Shown here one piece after another: positions 25,153-33,520 of a DNA stretch of 64,000 bases. The position numbers were made by a program, and so were the translations under genes. The notes under the pieces were generated by a model. It saw only the letters and a program-made list of their open reading frames with translations. It was not told the origin of the DNA and did not search any database. The number at the start of each line of letters is the position of its first letter. Within the stretch, counting starts at the first letter, position 1. Source of the stretch: Pseudomonas sp. PSB18 (GTDB taxonomy: Bacteria; Pseudomonadota; Gammaproteobacteria; Pseudomonadales; Pseudomonadaceae); assembly GCF_014596565.1 (NCBI RefSeq), contig NZ_NOIN01000009.1:186001-250000 (forward strand), in the 5' to 3' direction.

Positions 25153-25761
25153 ATGGGTTCGCTGCATCGTATGGCTGTGTTGTGTGGCTTGAGCGCATTT
25201 TTGGCAACCGCGACTGCGCAGGCGGAAGACTGGCAGGTGGCCAAGGAGCAGGACGGTATCAAGGTTTCGCTCAGTGAAGTGACCGGCTCCAAATACAAGG
25301 CCTACCGCGGCGTGACCGTCATGAAAACCACCATGACGAAGTTGCGGGCCCTGCAGGAAGATGTCTCGGGTGCCTGTGCCTGGATCCATGAGTGCAAAAC
25401 CCAGAAGCTGCTCAAGCACGAAGGCAACCAGAGCTGGACCTATACCCAGTTCAATACGCCGTGGCCGGTCACGTCCCGGGATTCGGTGTTGCAAGTCACC
25501 ACCGTCGAAGGCGCCGATGGCAGCCTGACCCGTAACCTCAAGGGCGTGCCGACCTACCTGCCGGAAGAGCAGGGGTTTGTGCGAGTGGCCCAGGTCGACG
25601 GTTTCTGGAAATTCACGCCCAAAGGCGCGGACCAGATCGAGGTGACCTATCAGGTCCATACCGAACCCGGTGGCGATGTACCGTCCTGGCTGGCCAACAA
25701 ATTCGTGGTGGATGCGCCGTTCAACACCTTGAAAGCCTTGAGGGAGCGTGCCGAGAAGTAA
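25153..25761 (+). CDS. START-domain lipid-binding protein, exported
   Basis: A 202-aa protein. A signal peptide (1-~24, VLCGLSAFLATATAQA) precedes a START/Bet v1-like domain: EDWQVAKEQDGIKVSLSEV, KAYRGVTVMK, WTYTQFNTPWPVTSRDSVLQ and FWKFTPKGADQIEVTYQVH. START domains bind hydrophobic ligands in a helix-grip cavity. It is probably periplasmic. ATG 25153 follows a weak AAGGAAAAAAACT site. A terminator follows at 25790-25813. Confidence 0.82.
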   Translation: MGSLHRMAVLCGLSAFLATATAQAEDWQVAKEQDGIKVSLSEVTGSKYKAYRGVTVMKTTMTKLRALQEDVSGACAWIHECKTQKLLKHEGNQSWTYTQFNTPWPVTSRDSVLQVTTVEGADGSLTRNLKGVPTYLPEEQGFVRVAQVDGFWKFTPKGADQIEVTYQVHTEPGGDVPSWLANKFVVDAPFNTLKALRERAEK

Positions 25762-25789
25762 TTGGCAGGCCAGATGGATGCCCACACCG

Positions 25790-25813
25790 AGACCGCCCGC
25801 GAGGCGGTCTTTT
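25790..25813 (+). terminator. Rho-independent terminator
   Basis: GACCGCC-CGCGA-GGCGGTC followed by TTTTC, 29 bases after the START-domain gene. Confidence 0.8.
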
Positions 25814-25908
25814 CATAGGTGCCGTCCAGGTAATCAGTGGAACGATTATTCACACCCAAATGTCGAGATAGAGGTAAGCCCGGCCATGATTTGATCGAGG
25901 AGACACTA

Positions 25909-26145
25909 ATGCACAAGTGGGAAATCACGTTCGTTGATGACCACGGCGAAGCGATCGCCGAGCAGTTCGACTATGACCAGGAGCCCACCATGGAGCAGGC
26001 GGCACAGTTGATTCGCGAAAGACTGCTCCCGGTGCCCGCCCAGTTGGACCTCAATGACCTGGAAGGGCGAACCGCCGAGCCAACGGTCAAGAATCTCAAA
26101 TCCCAGCACAGTATTGAAATCATCAGCATTACACCGATTTCATGA
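25909..26145 (+). CDS. small conserved-looking protein, unknown function
   Basis: A 78-aa cytoplasmic acidic protein (starts MHKWEITFVDDHGEAIAEQF). It lies behind the ribosome site GAGGAGACACTA, which fixes ATG 25909. Predicted pattern beta-beta-helix-beta; no Cys, no membrane segment. I cannot name the family. The 203 bases to the next gene hold nothing I recognise except the ribosome site of rraB. Confidence 0.6.
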   Translation: MHKWEITFVDDHGEAIAEQFDYDQEPTMEQAAQLIRERLLPVPAQLDLNDLEGRTAEPTVKNLKSQHSIEIISITPIS

Positions 26146-26348
26146 AGTTCGTGGCCTGGCCCCGCTTGGCAGTGGCTATCACTTGAGGCTACTCTGCAAT
26201 GGAGATCAGCGAAAGGATCGCCAAGGTCCGGTCTTGTCAGCTACATGCTTGTGTCCCGACGGTCATTTGATGCCGTATCGCTTGCAATCCACGGGTTGCC
26301 CGCACGGGAAGACGGAAAGTCTATCCATCGATCTGAGGAGGACGTTTC

Positions 26349-26690
26349 ATGAGCACAGCCTATCAAGAAGACATCAGCACCAGTGTATTGCGCCGCATGA
26401 AAGAAGGCGGGTTCGATTTCTCACGATTCCATCCTATCGAGTTCTACGCCATTTTCCCGGACGAGGAGCGGGCGCGCAGGGCGGCGGGTCATTTTCGGGG
26501 TGAGTCATTGAACGCACAGATCAGCGCACGGGACGACGGTGCCTGGTCATTGGAACTGAGCCGGGTGATGTATGCCACCTACGATGACATTGGAGATTTC
26601 GAGCAGGACTTCGAAGCGGTGGTGGAGCCCTTGGGCGGCATCATCGAAGGTTGGGGGGTGAAGCAGGAGATCCGGCGTCTCCAGGCCTGA
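26349..26690 (+). CDS. rraB: RraB-family ribonuclease E inhibitor
   Basis: A 113-aa cytoplasmic protein of the RraB (regulator of RNase E activity B) family. It shows FDFSRFHPIEFYAIFPDEER, the alternating RRAAGHF and the C-terminal FEAVVEPLGGIIEGWGVK typical of the ferredoxin-like RraB fold. RraB binds RNase E and alters mRNA decay in enterobacteria; the same role here is inferred. ATG 26349 follows TGAGGAGGACGTTTC, a strong ribosome site. Confidence 0.8.
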   Translation: MSTAYQEDISTSVLRRMKEGGFDFSRFHPIEFYAIFPDEERARRAAGHFRGESLNAQISARDDGAWSLELSRVMYATYDDIGDFEQDFEAVVEPLGGIIEGWGVKQEIRRLQA

Positions 26691-26750
26691 TATCCATGCC
26701 CTGCCACAGCACAACGGCTGACCTTCGGGTTGGCCGTTTTCGTCGGACTT

Positions 26751-26900
26751 GTGCTGGAGGTCGCATTACCGGAGCAGGTGGAAAATCCGGGTATCGACGA
26801 AATCCTCAACGGTGGCCTGCAACCCTGGCTCACCGAATTCATCCCGCTGGTTCGGGAACTGGGCATCGCCAGCCACAGCTCCTACATGGAGGTCATATGA
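26751..26900 (+). CDS. 49-aa ORF coupled to the transglutaminase gene
   Basis: GTG 26751 opens a 49-codon frame that ends in ATGA with the transglutaminase start. The peptide (VENPGIDEILNGGLQPWLTE in its middle) is well-behaved coding sequence, acidic and without Cys. No clear ribosome site is seen at the GTG, and the frame stays open back to the rraB stop. It could be a small coupled protein or the 3' remnant of a lost upstream gene. Confidence 0.35.
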   Translation: MLEVALPEQVENPGIDEILNGGLQPWLTEFIPLVRELGIASHSSYMEVI

Positions 26901-27697
26901 GACTCTCGATCAGCCACGAAACGGCCTACCACTACGAACAACAGGTTCGCGCCAGTATCCAGTACCTGCGCCTGACGCCCCACGACAGCGAACGCCAGCA
27001 TGTACTGAGCTGGCAGCTCGATTTGCCGACGCCGGTGCGCGCGCAGTTGGACCCGTATGGCAACATTCTCCACGTCCTTACCCTGGACGAGCCTCACGAA
27101 ACGATCATCATCGGCGCACGGGGGCAGGTGGACATCGACCCGTTGCGCGAGGCCGAACATGAGGAGCAATCCGCCTTGCCGTTCCTGCGCTTCACCCGGT
27201 TGACCGAAGCGGACGAAGCGCTTCGCGCCTTCGCTCGGGAGCAATGCAAGCAACGTCGCGACCGCACGGCGCTGATCGACCTGATGCACGGGGTGAACCA
27301 GCACATGGTCTACGCCCCCGGCTCCACTGAAGTGGAAACCAGCGCGGCCCAGGCATTCGCCGGCCGTACCGGTGTGTGCCAGGACCATGCCCACGTATTC
27401 CTGGCCTGCGCCCGCAGCCTGGGCATACCGGCACGCTATGTGTCGGGCTACGTGTACAGCGGGGACAGTGAACACCTGGCCAGCCACGCCTGGGCCGAGG
27501 CCTGGCTCGAGGACGCCTGGTACAGCTTCGACGTGACCCACCAGCTGTCACGTCCGGAGCGACACTTGAAACTGGCCGTTGGTCTGGATTACCTGGATGC
27601 TTGCCCGGTACGGGGCTTGCGTCGTGGCGGCGGTGAGCAGATGCGGGCCAGGATGGCCGTGACGCCGGCACCGGTGATCACGGTGCAGCAGCAATGA
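26897..27697 (+). CDS. transglutaminase-like cysteine protease family protein
   Basis: A 266-aa cytoplasmic protein. An N-terminal transglutaminase-associated domain (residues 1-~90, MRLSISHETAYHYEQQVRAS, LRLTPHDSERQ) precedes the catalytic core: Cys in GRTGVCQDHAHVF, His in ASHAWAEAW, Asp in YSFDVTHQ. Family members act as proteases or amidases; the substrate is unknown. In many bacteria this type stands in an operon with alpha-E and ATP-grasp proteins, which are absent here. The start ATG overlaps a short upstream ORF. Confidence 0.87.
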   Translation: MRLSISHETAYHYEQQVRASIQYLRLTPHDSERQHVLSWQLDLPTPVRAQLDPYGNILHVLTLDEPHETIIIGARGQVDIDPLREAEHEEQSALPFLRFTRLTEADEALRAFAREQCKQRRDRTALIDLMHGVNQHMVYAPGSTEVETSAAQAFAGRTGVCQDHAHVFLACARSLGIPARYVSGYVYSGDSEHLASHAWAEAWLEDAWYSFDVTHQLSRPERHLKLAVGLDYLDACPVRGLRRGGGEQMRARMAVTPAPVITVQQQ

Positions 27698-27721
27698 CAT
27701 GGAAACCTGCCTGAAACTTAC

Positions 27722-27752
27722 TGTGGCGAAGGGAGCAAGCTCCCTCGCCACA
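27722..27752. terminator. palindromic terminator between convergent genes
   Basis: TGTGGCGA-A-GGGAGC / GCTCCC-TCGCCACA forms a hairpin of 14 pairs between the transglutaminase and cytochrome genes. The sequence is a degenerate REP-like element. Confidence 0.65.
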
Positions 27753-27761
27753 TGGATGGTC

Positions 27762-28574
27762 TTACTGGCTCAACGGCTGTTTACGCCCGGCCATATGCTT
27801 CAGATAGCCCACCAACAGATCCAGCTCCGAATCCGGCAGCACGGCCGCTGAAAACGCCGGCATCTTGCCTTGGGGCCAGTGACGCAGGCCCTGCGGATTC
27901 CGGATATAGCGCTTGAGGAAATCTCCCGAGAAATACTCCGTGGGATTGAAGGGGATATTCAGGTCCGGGCCAAACTGTGCGTCGCCTGCCCCGTTGAGTC
28001 GATGGCATGCCAGGCAATTCTTCTGGAACAGCTCGAAGCCCTTGTTGACCGGATCGTCCTTGGCCAGGGTGGGCGCCGGCAGCAGGGCGGGGAAGCGCTC
28101 GGCCACGGCTGACATGCGCTTGATGCTCGCCACCGCATAGGGCCATTGTTCCGGGCTGATATGACCTGCCTGAGGATCGGTCCAGACCAGATAGAAAGGG
28201 CCTGCACTAGGCTTGCCTTCTTCCAGGGATGGCCAAGGGGCGGCCGGATCTTCAATGGCCAGCCAGGCGCGTGCGCCGTTCTTGTTGAGTAATGGCGCGG
28301 CGGACATTTCGGCGGCGAAACCGTCCAGGGCCACGGCCTGCAGATGATCATCCGGCCGGACACCGGTCAGCAGCGACGTCAGTGGTATGGCGCGATAGCT
28401 CATTGGTTTCTTGTAGGAAACGTCGTCGGGTATCTGGATCGTCCGAGCGTCAGGATGCTTGAGCAGTTCTTCGGTTTGCCAGGTGCGCGCGGTCGCGCCC
28501 AGCTCCAGCACCAGTTGAGCGGCATACAGGGGCGTGCTGAGCAGCAACGCCCCGAACAGGATGAGAGCTTTCAA
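27762..28574 (-). CDS. c-type cytochrome with N-terminal molybdopterin-binding-like domain
   Basis: About 270 aa. A signal peptide (ALILFGALLLSTPLYA) precedes an oxidoreductase-like domain (~20-180) resembling the molybdopterin-domain scaffold (MSYRAIPLTSLLTG, LLNKNGARAWLAIEDP). A C-terminal class I cytochrome c follows, with heme motif CLACH and Met ligand in QGKMPAF. I place the start at TTG 28574 because GGAAGG lies at the right distance; ATG 28589 is possible but lacks a ribosome site. Probably periplasmic electron transfer; the partner is unknown. Confidence 0.75.
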   Translation of the reverse strand: MKALILFGALLLSTPLYAAQLVLELGATARTWQTEELLKHPDARTIQIPDDVSYKKPMSYRAIPLTSLLTGVRPDDHLQAVALDGFAAEMSAAPLLNKNGARAWLAIEDPAAPWPSLEEGKPSAGPFYLVWTDPQAGHISPEQWPYAVASIKRMSAVAERFPALLPAPTLAKDDPVNKGFELFQKNCLACHRLNGAGDAQFGPDLNIPFNPTEYFSGDFLKRYIRNPQGLRHWPQGKMPAFSAAVLPDSELDLLVGYLKHMAGRKQPLSQ

Positions 28575-28714
28575 TGGATCGCCTTCCATGTCGAGAGAGT
28601 GGCGCAAAGGTTGGCACAGCCAACGCCGCTCGAACAACGAGCCCGTCACATTTTTTGGCGACACAATGGATAGCGATACCGCTCATTGTTGATGCAAGCA
28701 CCCGCGCGCAGTGT

Positions 28715-28810
28715 TCAGCCGATCACCTTGGGAATATTCGGCAGAATCAACAGCAGCGTCGTGGCGAAGAGAATGAGTCCGGCTTGACGAACTTTCGAAT
28801 GTTTGAACAT
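28715..28810 (-). CDS. 31-aa single-span membrane protein
   Basis: Starts MFKHSKVRQAG, a basic N-terminus, followed by a hydrophobic helix (LILFATTLLLILP) and a short tail. AAAAAAGGCGGATCAGCC before ATG 28810 is a good ribosome site. Orientation by the positive-inside rule puts the N-terminus in the cytoplasm. The size is like that of regulatory small membrane proteins. Unknown function. Confidence 0.5.
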   Translation of the reverse strand: MFKHSKVRQAGLILFATTLLLILPNIPKVIG

Positions 28811-29198
28811 GGCTGATCCGCCTTTTTTGTTATTTCCTGAGGCCAGCCTGCATAACTCCATGACGGCTGGCGTTGCACTTCCTGTCTGACAAGCGCCTCG
28901 GCAAAACCCGACGACTCTCTTGTACAAGGATTACATTAGGGGTCACAGCCGCTTTGTCTTAGATCCAATTCGTATCAGGTCTAAAACTCCTGCTATAAAA
29001 AAGGAATGAGGCCTATTGCCACCTTCTTGCGGGTCCTCTAGCTAGACAGCTTGCGTTCCTGAATCGGTTAACCCGATAGCACGCTACCGTTCGTCTGACC
29101 GTGGTCGTCAATGCGGTTGAGCACTCGGGTCATTGAATCCGGCACCGCTGGGCTTATGGTTGGAGGCATTGAGTTATCCGTCGTGGTTCGAGGATGTC
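28811..29198. other. 388-base non-coding stretch before the thiolase gene
   Basis: No gene of convincing composition. An A/T-rich segment around 28990-29010 (CTATAAAAAAGGAATG) may hold a promoter for the downstream beta-oxidation operon. The GAGG ribosome site of the thiolase gene is at the end. Confidence 0.35.
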
Positions 29199-30404
29199 AT
29201 GACCCAAGCGTTGATTTTCGATGCCTTGCGCACCCCCCGTGGCAAGGGCAAGGCCGATGGCGCCCTGTACAGCGTCAAGCCGGTGAACCTGGTGGGAGGA
29301 TTGCTTCAAGCCTTGCAGCAGCGCATGGATTTGGACACCAGCCAGGTTGATGACGTCGTGCTCGGTTGCGTGACGCCGGTAGGCGAGCAGGGGGCCGACA
29401 TCGCCAAGACCGCCGCCCTGATGGCCGACTGGGATACCAGCGTTCCGGGTGTCCAGCTCAATCGGTTCTGTGCCTCGGGCCTTGAAGCGGTGAATCTGGC
29501 CGCCATGAAAGTGCGCTCCGGGTTCGAGGACCTGGTGGTGGCCGGTGGTGTCGAGTCGATGTCCCGGGTGCCGATGGGCAGCGACGGCGGTGCCTGGGCA
29601 CTGGATCCGCAATCCAACCTGCAGGGGCACTTCGTCCCTCAAGGCATTGGTGCCGACCTGATTGCCACATTGGAAGGCTTCAGTCGCGAAGACGTCGATA
29701 CCTATGCGCTGAACTCCCAGAAAAAAGCCGGGCGGGCCCGGGCTGATGGCTCTTTCGAAAAGTCCCTGGTGGCGGTACGGGATCAGAACGGCATTGTGCT
29801 GCTGGACCATGACGAATTCATCCGGGCCGACTCCACCCTTGAAGGCCTGGGCAGGCTCAAGCCGAGTTTCGAAGCTATGGGCCGGATGGGCTTCGACGCC
29901 ACGGCGCTGAGGGTCTACAGCCATGTCGAGCGGATCGATCATGTGCACACACCCGGCAACAGTTCCGGGATCGTCGATGGTGCGGCACTGATGCTGATCG
30001 GTTCTGAAGCCAAAGGACGCGCCTTGGGCCTGCAGCCTCGGGCGCGGATCATCGCCACGGCGGTTACCAGTACCGATCCAACCATCATGCTCACCGGTCC
30101 GGCGCCGGCCACCCGCAAGGCCTTGGCCAAGGCCGGGTTGCGGGTGGAGGACATCGACCTGTTCGAGGTCAACGAAGCCTTCGCCTCGGTGGTGCTCAAG
30201 TTCATCAAGGACATGGCCATCGACCCCGCCAGGGTCAACGTCAACGGTGGCTCCATCGCCATGGGACACCCCCTGGGGGCAACGGGCTGCGCCATTCTCG
30301 GCACCCTGCTCGATGAGTTGGAGGTGCGTCGCCTGCGCTACGGGCTGGCGACCTTGTGTGTGGGCGGCGGGATGGGCATTGCCACTGTTATCGAACGCCT
30401 CTGA
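29199..30404 (+). CDS. acetyl-CoA C-acyltransferase (thiolase)
   Basis: A 401-aa thiolase, last step of beta-oxidation: 3-ketoacyl-CoA plus CoA to acetyl-CoA and shortened acyl-CoA. Nucleophile Cys in NRFCASGLEAVN (~residue 89), His in GGSIAMGHPLGATG, second Cys in LCVGGGMG. The start ATG 29199 (MTQALIFDALRTPRGKGK) matches the family; the open frame upstream is not used. It lies 12 bases before the FadB-like gene, with which it forms an operon. Confidence 0.92.
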   Translation: MTQALIFDALRTPRGKGKADGALYSVKPVNLVGGLLQALQQRMDLDTSQVDDVVLGCVTPVGEQGADIAKTAALMADWDTSVPGVQLNRFCASGLEAVNLAAMKVRSGFEDLVVAGGVESMSRVPMGSDGGAWALDPQSNLQGHFVPQGIGADLIATLEGFSREDVDTYALNSQKKAGRARADGSFEKSLVAVRDQNGIVLLDHDEFIRADSTLEGLGRLKPSFEAMGRMGFDATALRVYSHVERIDHVHTPGNSSGIVDGAALMLIGSEAKGRALGLQPRARIIATAVTSTDPTIMLTGPAPATRKALAKAGLRVEDIDLFEVNEAFASVVLKFIKDMAIDPARVNVNGGSIAMGHPLGATGCAILGTLLDELEVRRLRYGLATLCVGGGMGIATVIERL

Positions 30405-30416
30405 AGGACATTCTCA

Positions 30417-32561
30417 ATGACCGCTACCATTCGTTATGAAACCGGCCAGGACCGGATCGTCGTCCTGACAATGGACCTGCCTGGCCAGAGCGCCAATACC
30501 ATGAACGCTGTGTACCGTGAGGCCATGGCCGCCTGCGTTGCCCGCCTGGTGGCGGAAAGAGACTCTATCGCCGGCGTGATCATCACCTCGGCCAAGAAGA
30601 CGTTCTTCGCCGGCGGCGATCTCAACGAGCTGGTCGCAGTCGGCAAGTCCGAGGCCAAGGCCTTCTACGAAATGATCCTGGGACTCAAGGCGCAATTGCG
30701 CGCTCTCGAGACGTTGGGCAAACCGGTGGTGGCCGCTATCAACGGTGCGGCGCTGGGCGGCGGCTGGGAAATCTGCCTGGCTTGCCATCATCGCGTGGCG
30801 CTGGATCATCCGTCGGTGCAGATCGGCCTGCCGGAAGTCACCCTGGGCCTGTTGCCGGGCGGCGGCGGGGTGGTGCGGATGGTGCGCCTGCTCGGCCTGG
30901 AGAAAGCCTTGCCGTATCTGCTCGAAGGCAAGCGGGTCCGCCCTCGACAAGCGCTACAGGCCGGGTTGATCGATGAACTGGCGGTCGATCGTGAGGAGCT
31001 GCTGGCCAAGGCGCGGGCCTGGATTCTCGCCAACCCGGACGCGGTCCAGACCTGGGACGTAAAGGGCTATCGGATTCCCGGGGGCACGCCGTCCGACCCG
31101 AACGTCATGCAGACGCTGGCGATTGCCCCTTCGATCCTGCGCAACAGGACCCAGGGTTGCTTGCCGGCGCCGGAGAAAATCCTCTGTGCCGCGGTGGAGG
31201 GCGCCCAGGTGGGTTTTGACGCGGCGCACCTGATCGAAACCCGCTATTTCACTGAATTGACCACGGGTCAGGTCGCCAAGAACCTGATCGGCACCTTCTG
31301 GTTCCAGCTCAACGAGATCAAGGCCGGAGGCTCGCGTCCACAAGGGGTTGCGCCTTATCTGACAAGAAAAGTCGGCGTGCTCGGCGCTGGCATGATGGGG
31401 GCCGGCATTGCCTGTGTCAGCGCCCTGGCCGAGATCGAGGTGGTCCTCAAGGATATCGACCTGGCCGCCGCTGAGAAAGGCAAGTCCCGTTTGGCCGCGT
31501 TGCTGGACAAGCAAGTCGCCCGCGAGCAGATCACCGTGCAGCAACGGGAAATCTTGCTGGCGCGGGTTCACGCCACTGACAACGATGCGGACTTGGCCGG
31601 TTGCGATCTGATCATCGAAGCGGTGTTCGAGGATCGCGCCCTGAAAGCCAGGGTGTCGGCGGCCGCCCAAGCGGTGGTGGGGGCGGACGCGGTGATCGCC
31701 TCCAACACCTCGACGTTACCCATCACCGGCCTGGCTACTGCGATTGCGGACCCGACGAAGTTCATCGGCCTGCATTTCTTCAGCCCGGTAGAAAAAATGC
31801 CCTTGGTGGAAATCGTCAAGGGTGCCCATACCAGCGAGGCAACCCTGGCGCGTGGTTTCGATTTCGTCCTGCAGATCAACAAGACGCCGATTGTGGTCAA
31901 TGACGGTCGCGGTTTCTTCACGTCGCGGGTATTCGGCACCTTTGTCCATGAGGGCATCGCCATGCTCGGTGAAGGGGTGAGTGCGCCGATGATCGAGACC
32001 GAGGCCCGCAAGGCCGGGATGCCGGTCGGGCCTCTGGCGGTGTCTGACGAAGTTTCCCTCAGCTTGATCAGCCATATCCGTGACGAGACCGCGAAGGACC
32101 TTCAAGCAGAAGGGAAAGCGCCGATTGAGCACCCGGCGTTCGCCGTGATTGACTTGTTGCTCAAGGAATACCAGCGACCGGGCAAAGCGGCCGGGGCCGG
32201 CTTCTATGAATACCCAGCCGGCGGACAAAAACATTTGTGGCCGGAGCTCAAACGTCGTTTCGAAGATGCCGACAGACAGATTCCGCCCCAGGACATCCGC
32301 GATCGCTTGCTGTTTATCCAGGCCCTGGAAACCGTGCGTTGTGTGGAGGAGGGCGTGCTCATGTCGACGGCCGATGCCAACGTTGGCTCGATCTTCGGGA
32401 TCGGTTTCGCAAGCTGGACCGGCGGTGCGTTGCAATTCATCAACCAGTATGGCCTGCGGGACTTTGTCGCCCGGGCCCAGTACCTGTCCGAGCAGTATGG
32501 CGAACGTTTCTCACCGCCAGCCCTGTTGCTGGAAAAAGCCGCCAGGCAGGCTTTGTTCTGA
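30417..32561 (+). CDS. FadB/FadJ-like multifunctional 3-hydroxyacyl-CoA dehydrogenase/enoyl-CoA hydratase
   Basis: A 714-aa fusion. The N-terminal crotonase domain (~10-200) has the oxyanion-hole residues in KTFFAGGDL and GAALGGGW, and the catalytic Glu in LPEVTLGLLPGGGG. The NAD domain (~318-495) starts VGVLGAGMMGAGIA, followed by 3-hydroxyacyl-CoA dehydrogenase C-terminal repeats to residue 714. It hydrates enoyl-CoA and oxidises L-3-hydroxyacyl-CoA; the thiolase before it completes the cycle. Electrons from the acyl-CoA step would use the ETF system encoded upstream in this window. Confidence 0.92.
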   Translation: MTATIRYETGQDRIVVLTMDLPGQSANTMNAVYREAMAACVARLVAERDSIAGVIITSAKKTFFAGGDLNELVAVGKSEAKAFYEMILGLKAQLRALETLGKPVVAAINGAALGGGWEICLACHHRVALDHPSVQIGLPEVTLGLLPGGGGVVRMVRLLGLEKALPYLLEGKRVRPRQALQAGLIDELAVDREELLAKARAWILANPDAVQTWDVKGYRIPGGTPSDPNVMQTLAIAPSILRNRTQGCLPAPEKILCAAVEGAQVGFDAAHLIETRYFTELTTGQVAKNLIGTFWFQLNEIKAGGSRPQGVAPYLTRKVGVLGAGMMGAGIACVSALAEIEVVLKDIDLAAAEKGKSRLAALLDKQVAREQITVQQREILLARVHATDNDADLAGCDLIIEAVFEDRALKARVSAAAQAVVGADAVIASNTSTLPITGLATAIADPTKFIGLHFFSPVEKMPLVEIVKGAHTSEATLARGFDFVLQINKTPIVVNDGRGFFTSRVFGTFVHEGIAMLGEGVSAPMIETEARKAGMPVGPLAVSDEVSLSLISHIRDETAKDLQAEGKAPIEHPAFAVIDLLLKEYQRPGKAAGAGFYEYPAGGQKHLWPELKRRFEDADRQIPPQDIRDRLLFIQALETVRCVEEGVLMSTADANVGSIFGIGFASWTGGALQFINQYGLRDFVARAQYLSEQYGERFSPPALLLEKAARQALF

Positions 32562-32647
32562 TAGCGGGGGGGGGGCTTGCCTTGAGGGGTGTTTCAGGGC
32601 AGGCTCTGGGGTGTGCAATATTCCCATCACCGTGTCAGGTATTTTTT

Positions 32648-33382
32648 ATGTCCCTACGCATCTGCATTCTCGAAACCGATATCCTGCGTCCGGAGCTGGT
32701 CGATCAATATCAGGGTTACGGGCAGATGTTCCAGCGGCTGTTTTCACAACAGCCGGTCGCGGCCGATTTCGTCGTGTACAACGTCATGGAAGGCCAGTAC
32801 CCGAGCGATGATGAGGTGTTCGACGCCTACCTGGTGACCGGCAGCAAGGCCGATTCCTTTGGTACCGATCCCTGGATTCAAACCCTCAAGCAGTATCTGC
32901 TGGACCGCTACCAGCGTGGCGACAAACTATTGGGCGTTTGCTTCGGCCACCAGTTGTTGGCGCTGTTACTGGGCGGCAAGACCGAACGCGCGACCCAGGG
33001 CTGGGGTGTCGGCACGCACCGTTACAAGCTTGCGGCCAAAGCCCCGTGGATGAGTCCGGTGATGGAGGAACTGACCCTGCTGATCAGTCATCAGGACCAG
33101 GTCACTCAGTTGCCCGAAAACGCTACGGTCATCGCCTCCAGCGATTTCTGCCCTTACGCCGCCTACCATATCAATGATCAGGTGCTGTGCTTCCAGGGCC
33201 ATCCCGAGTTCATCCACGATTACTCCCGCGCGTTGCTGGAGCTCCGTCAGCAACACCTTGGCGAGCAGGTCTACAACCAGGGTGTGGCAAGCCTGGAACA
33301 CGACCATCACGGCACGACGGTGGCAGAGTGGATGATGCGTTTTGTCGCTCATAAACCACAGGCCGAAACGACCCAGGGCTGA
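32648..33382 (+). CDS. class I glutamine amidotransferase-like protein
   Basis: A 244-aa protein of the GATase1/YfeJ-type. Catalytic Cys in LGVCFGHQLLA (~residue 97), His and Glu in FQGHPEF (~185). GSKADSFGTDPWI is typical of small amidotransferases without a synthase domain. It might hydrolyse glutamine or a gamma-glutamyl conjugate. ATG 32648 is used; the frame is open far upstream across the previous gene. Function in vivo unknown. Confidence 0.82.
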   Translation: MSLRICILETDILRPELVDQYQGYGQMFQRLFSQQPVAADFVVYNVMEGQYPSDDEVFDAYLVTGSKADSFGTDPWIQTLKQYLLDRYQRGDKLLGVCFGHQLLALLLGGKTERATQGWGVGTHRYKLAAKAPWMSPVMEELTLLISHQDQVTQLPENATVIASSDFCPYAAYHINDQVLCFQGHPEFIHDYSRALLELRQQHLGEQVYNQGVASLEHDHHGTTVAEWMMRFVAHKPQAETTQG

Positions 33383-33391
33383 AGACCTTCA

Positions 33392-33483
33392 TGTGGGAGC
33401 GAGCCTGCTCGCGATAGCGGAGGGTCAGTCGACAACAGTGGCGACTGATAAACCGCTATCGCGAGCAGGCTCGCTCCCACAGG
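33392..33483. repeat. REP pair (REPIN)
   Basis: Two head-to-head REP copies separated by about 35 bases between convergent genes. Confidence 0.88.
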
Positions 33484-33520
33484 GTTATGTGTACGTGGGG
33501 CAAATGGGGAGCAGTCCTGC

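Noticed and set aside
32237..32647. Long N-terminal extension of the amidotransferase frame
   Set aside because: It overlaps the FadB-like gene end; the amidotransferase fold starts at ATG 32648.
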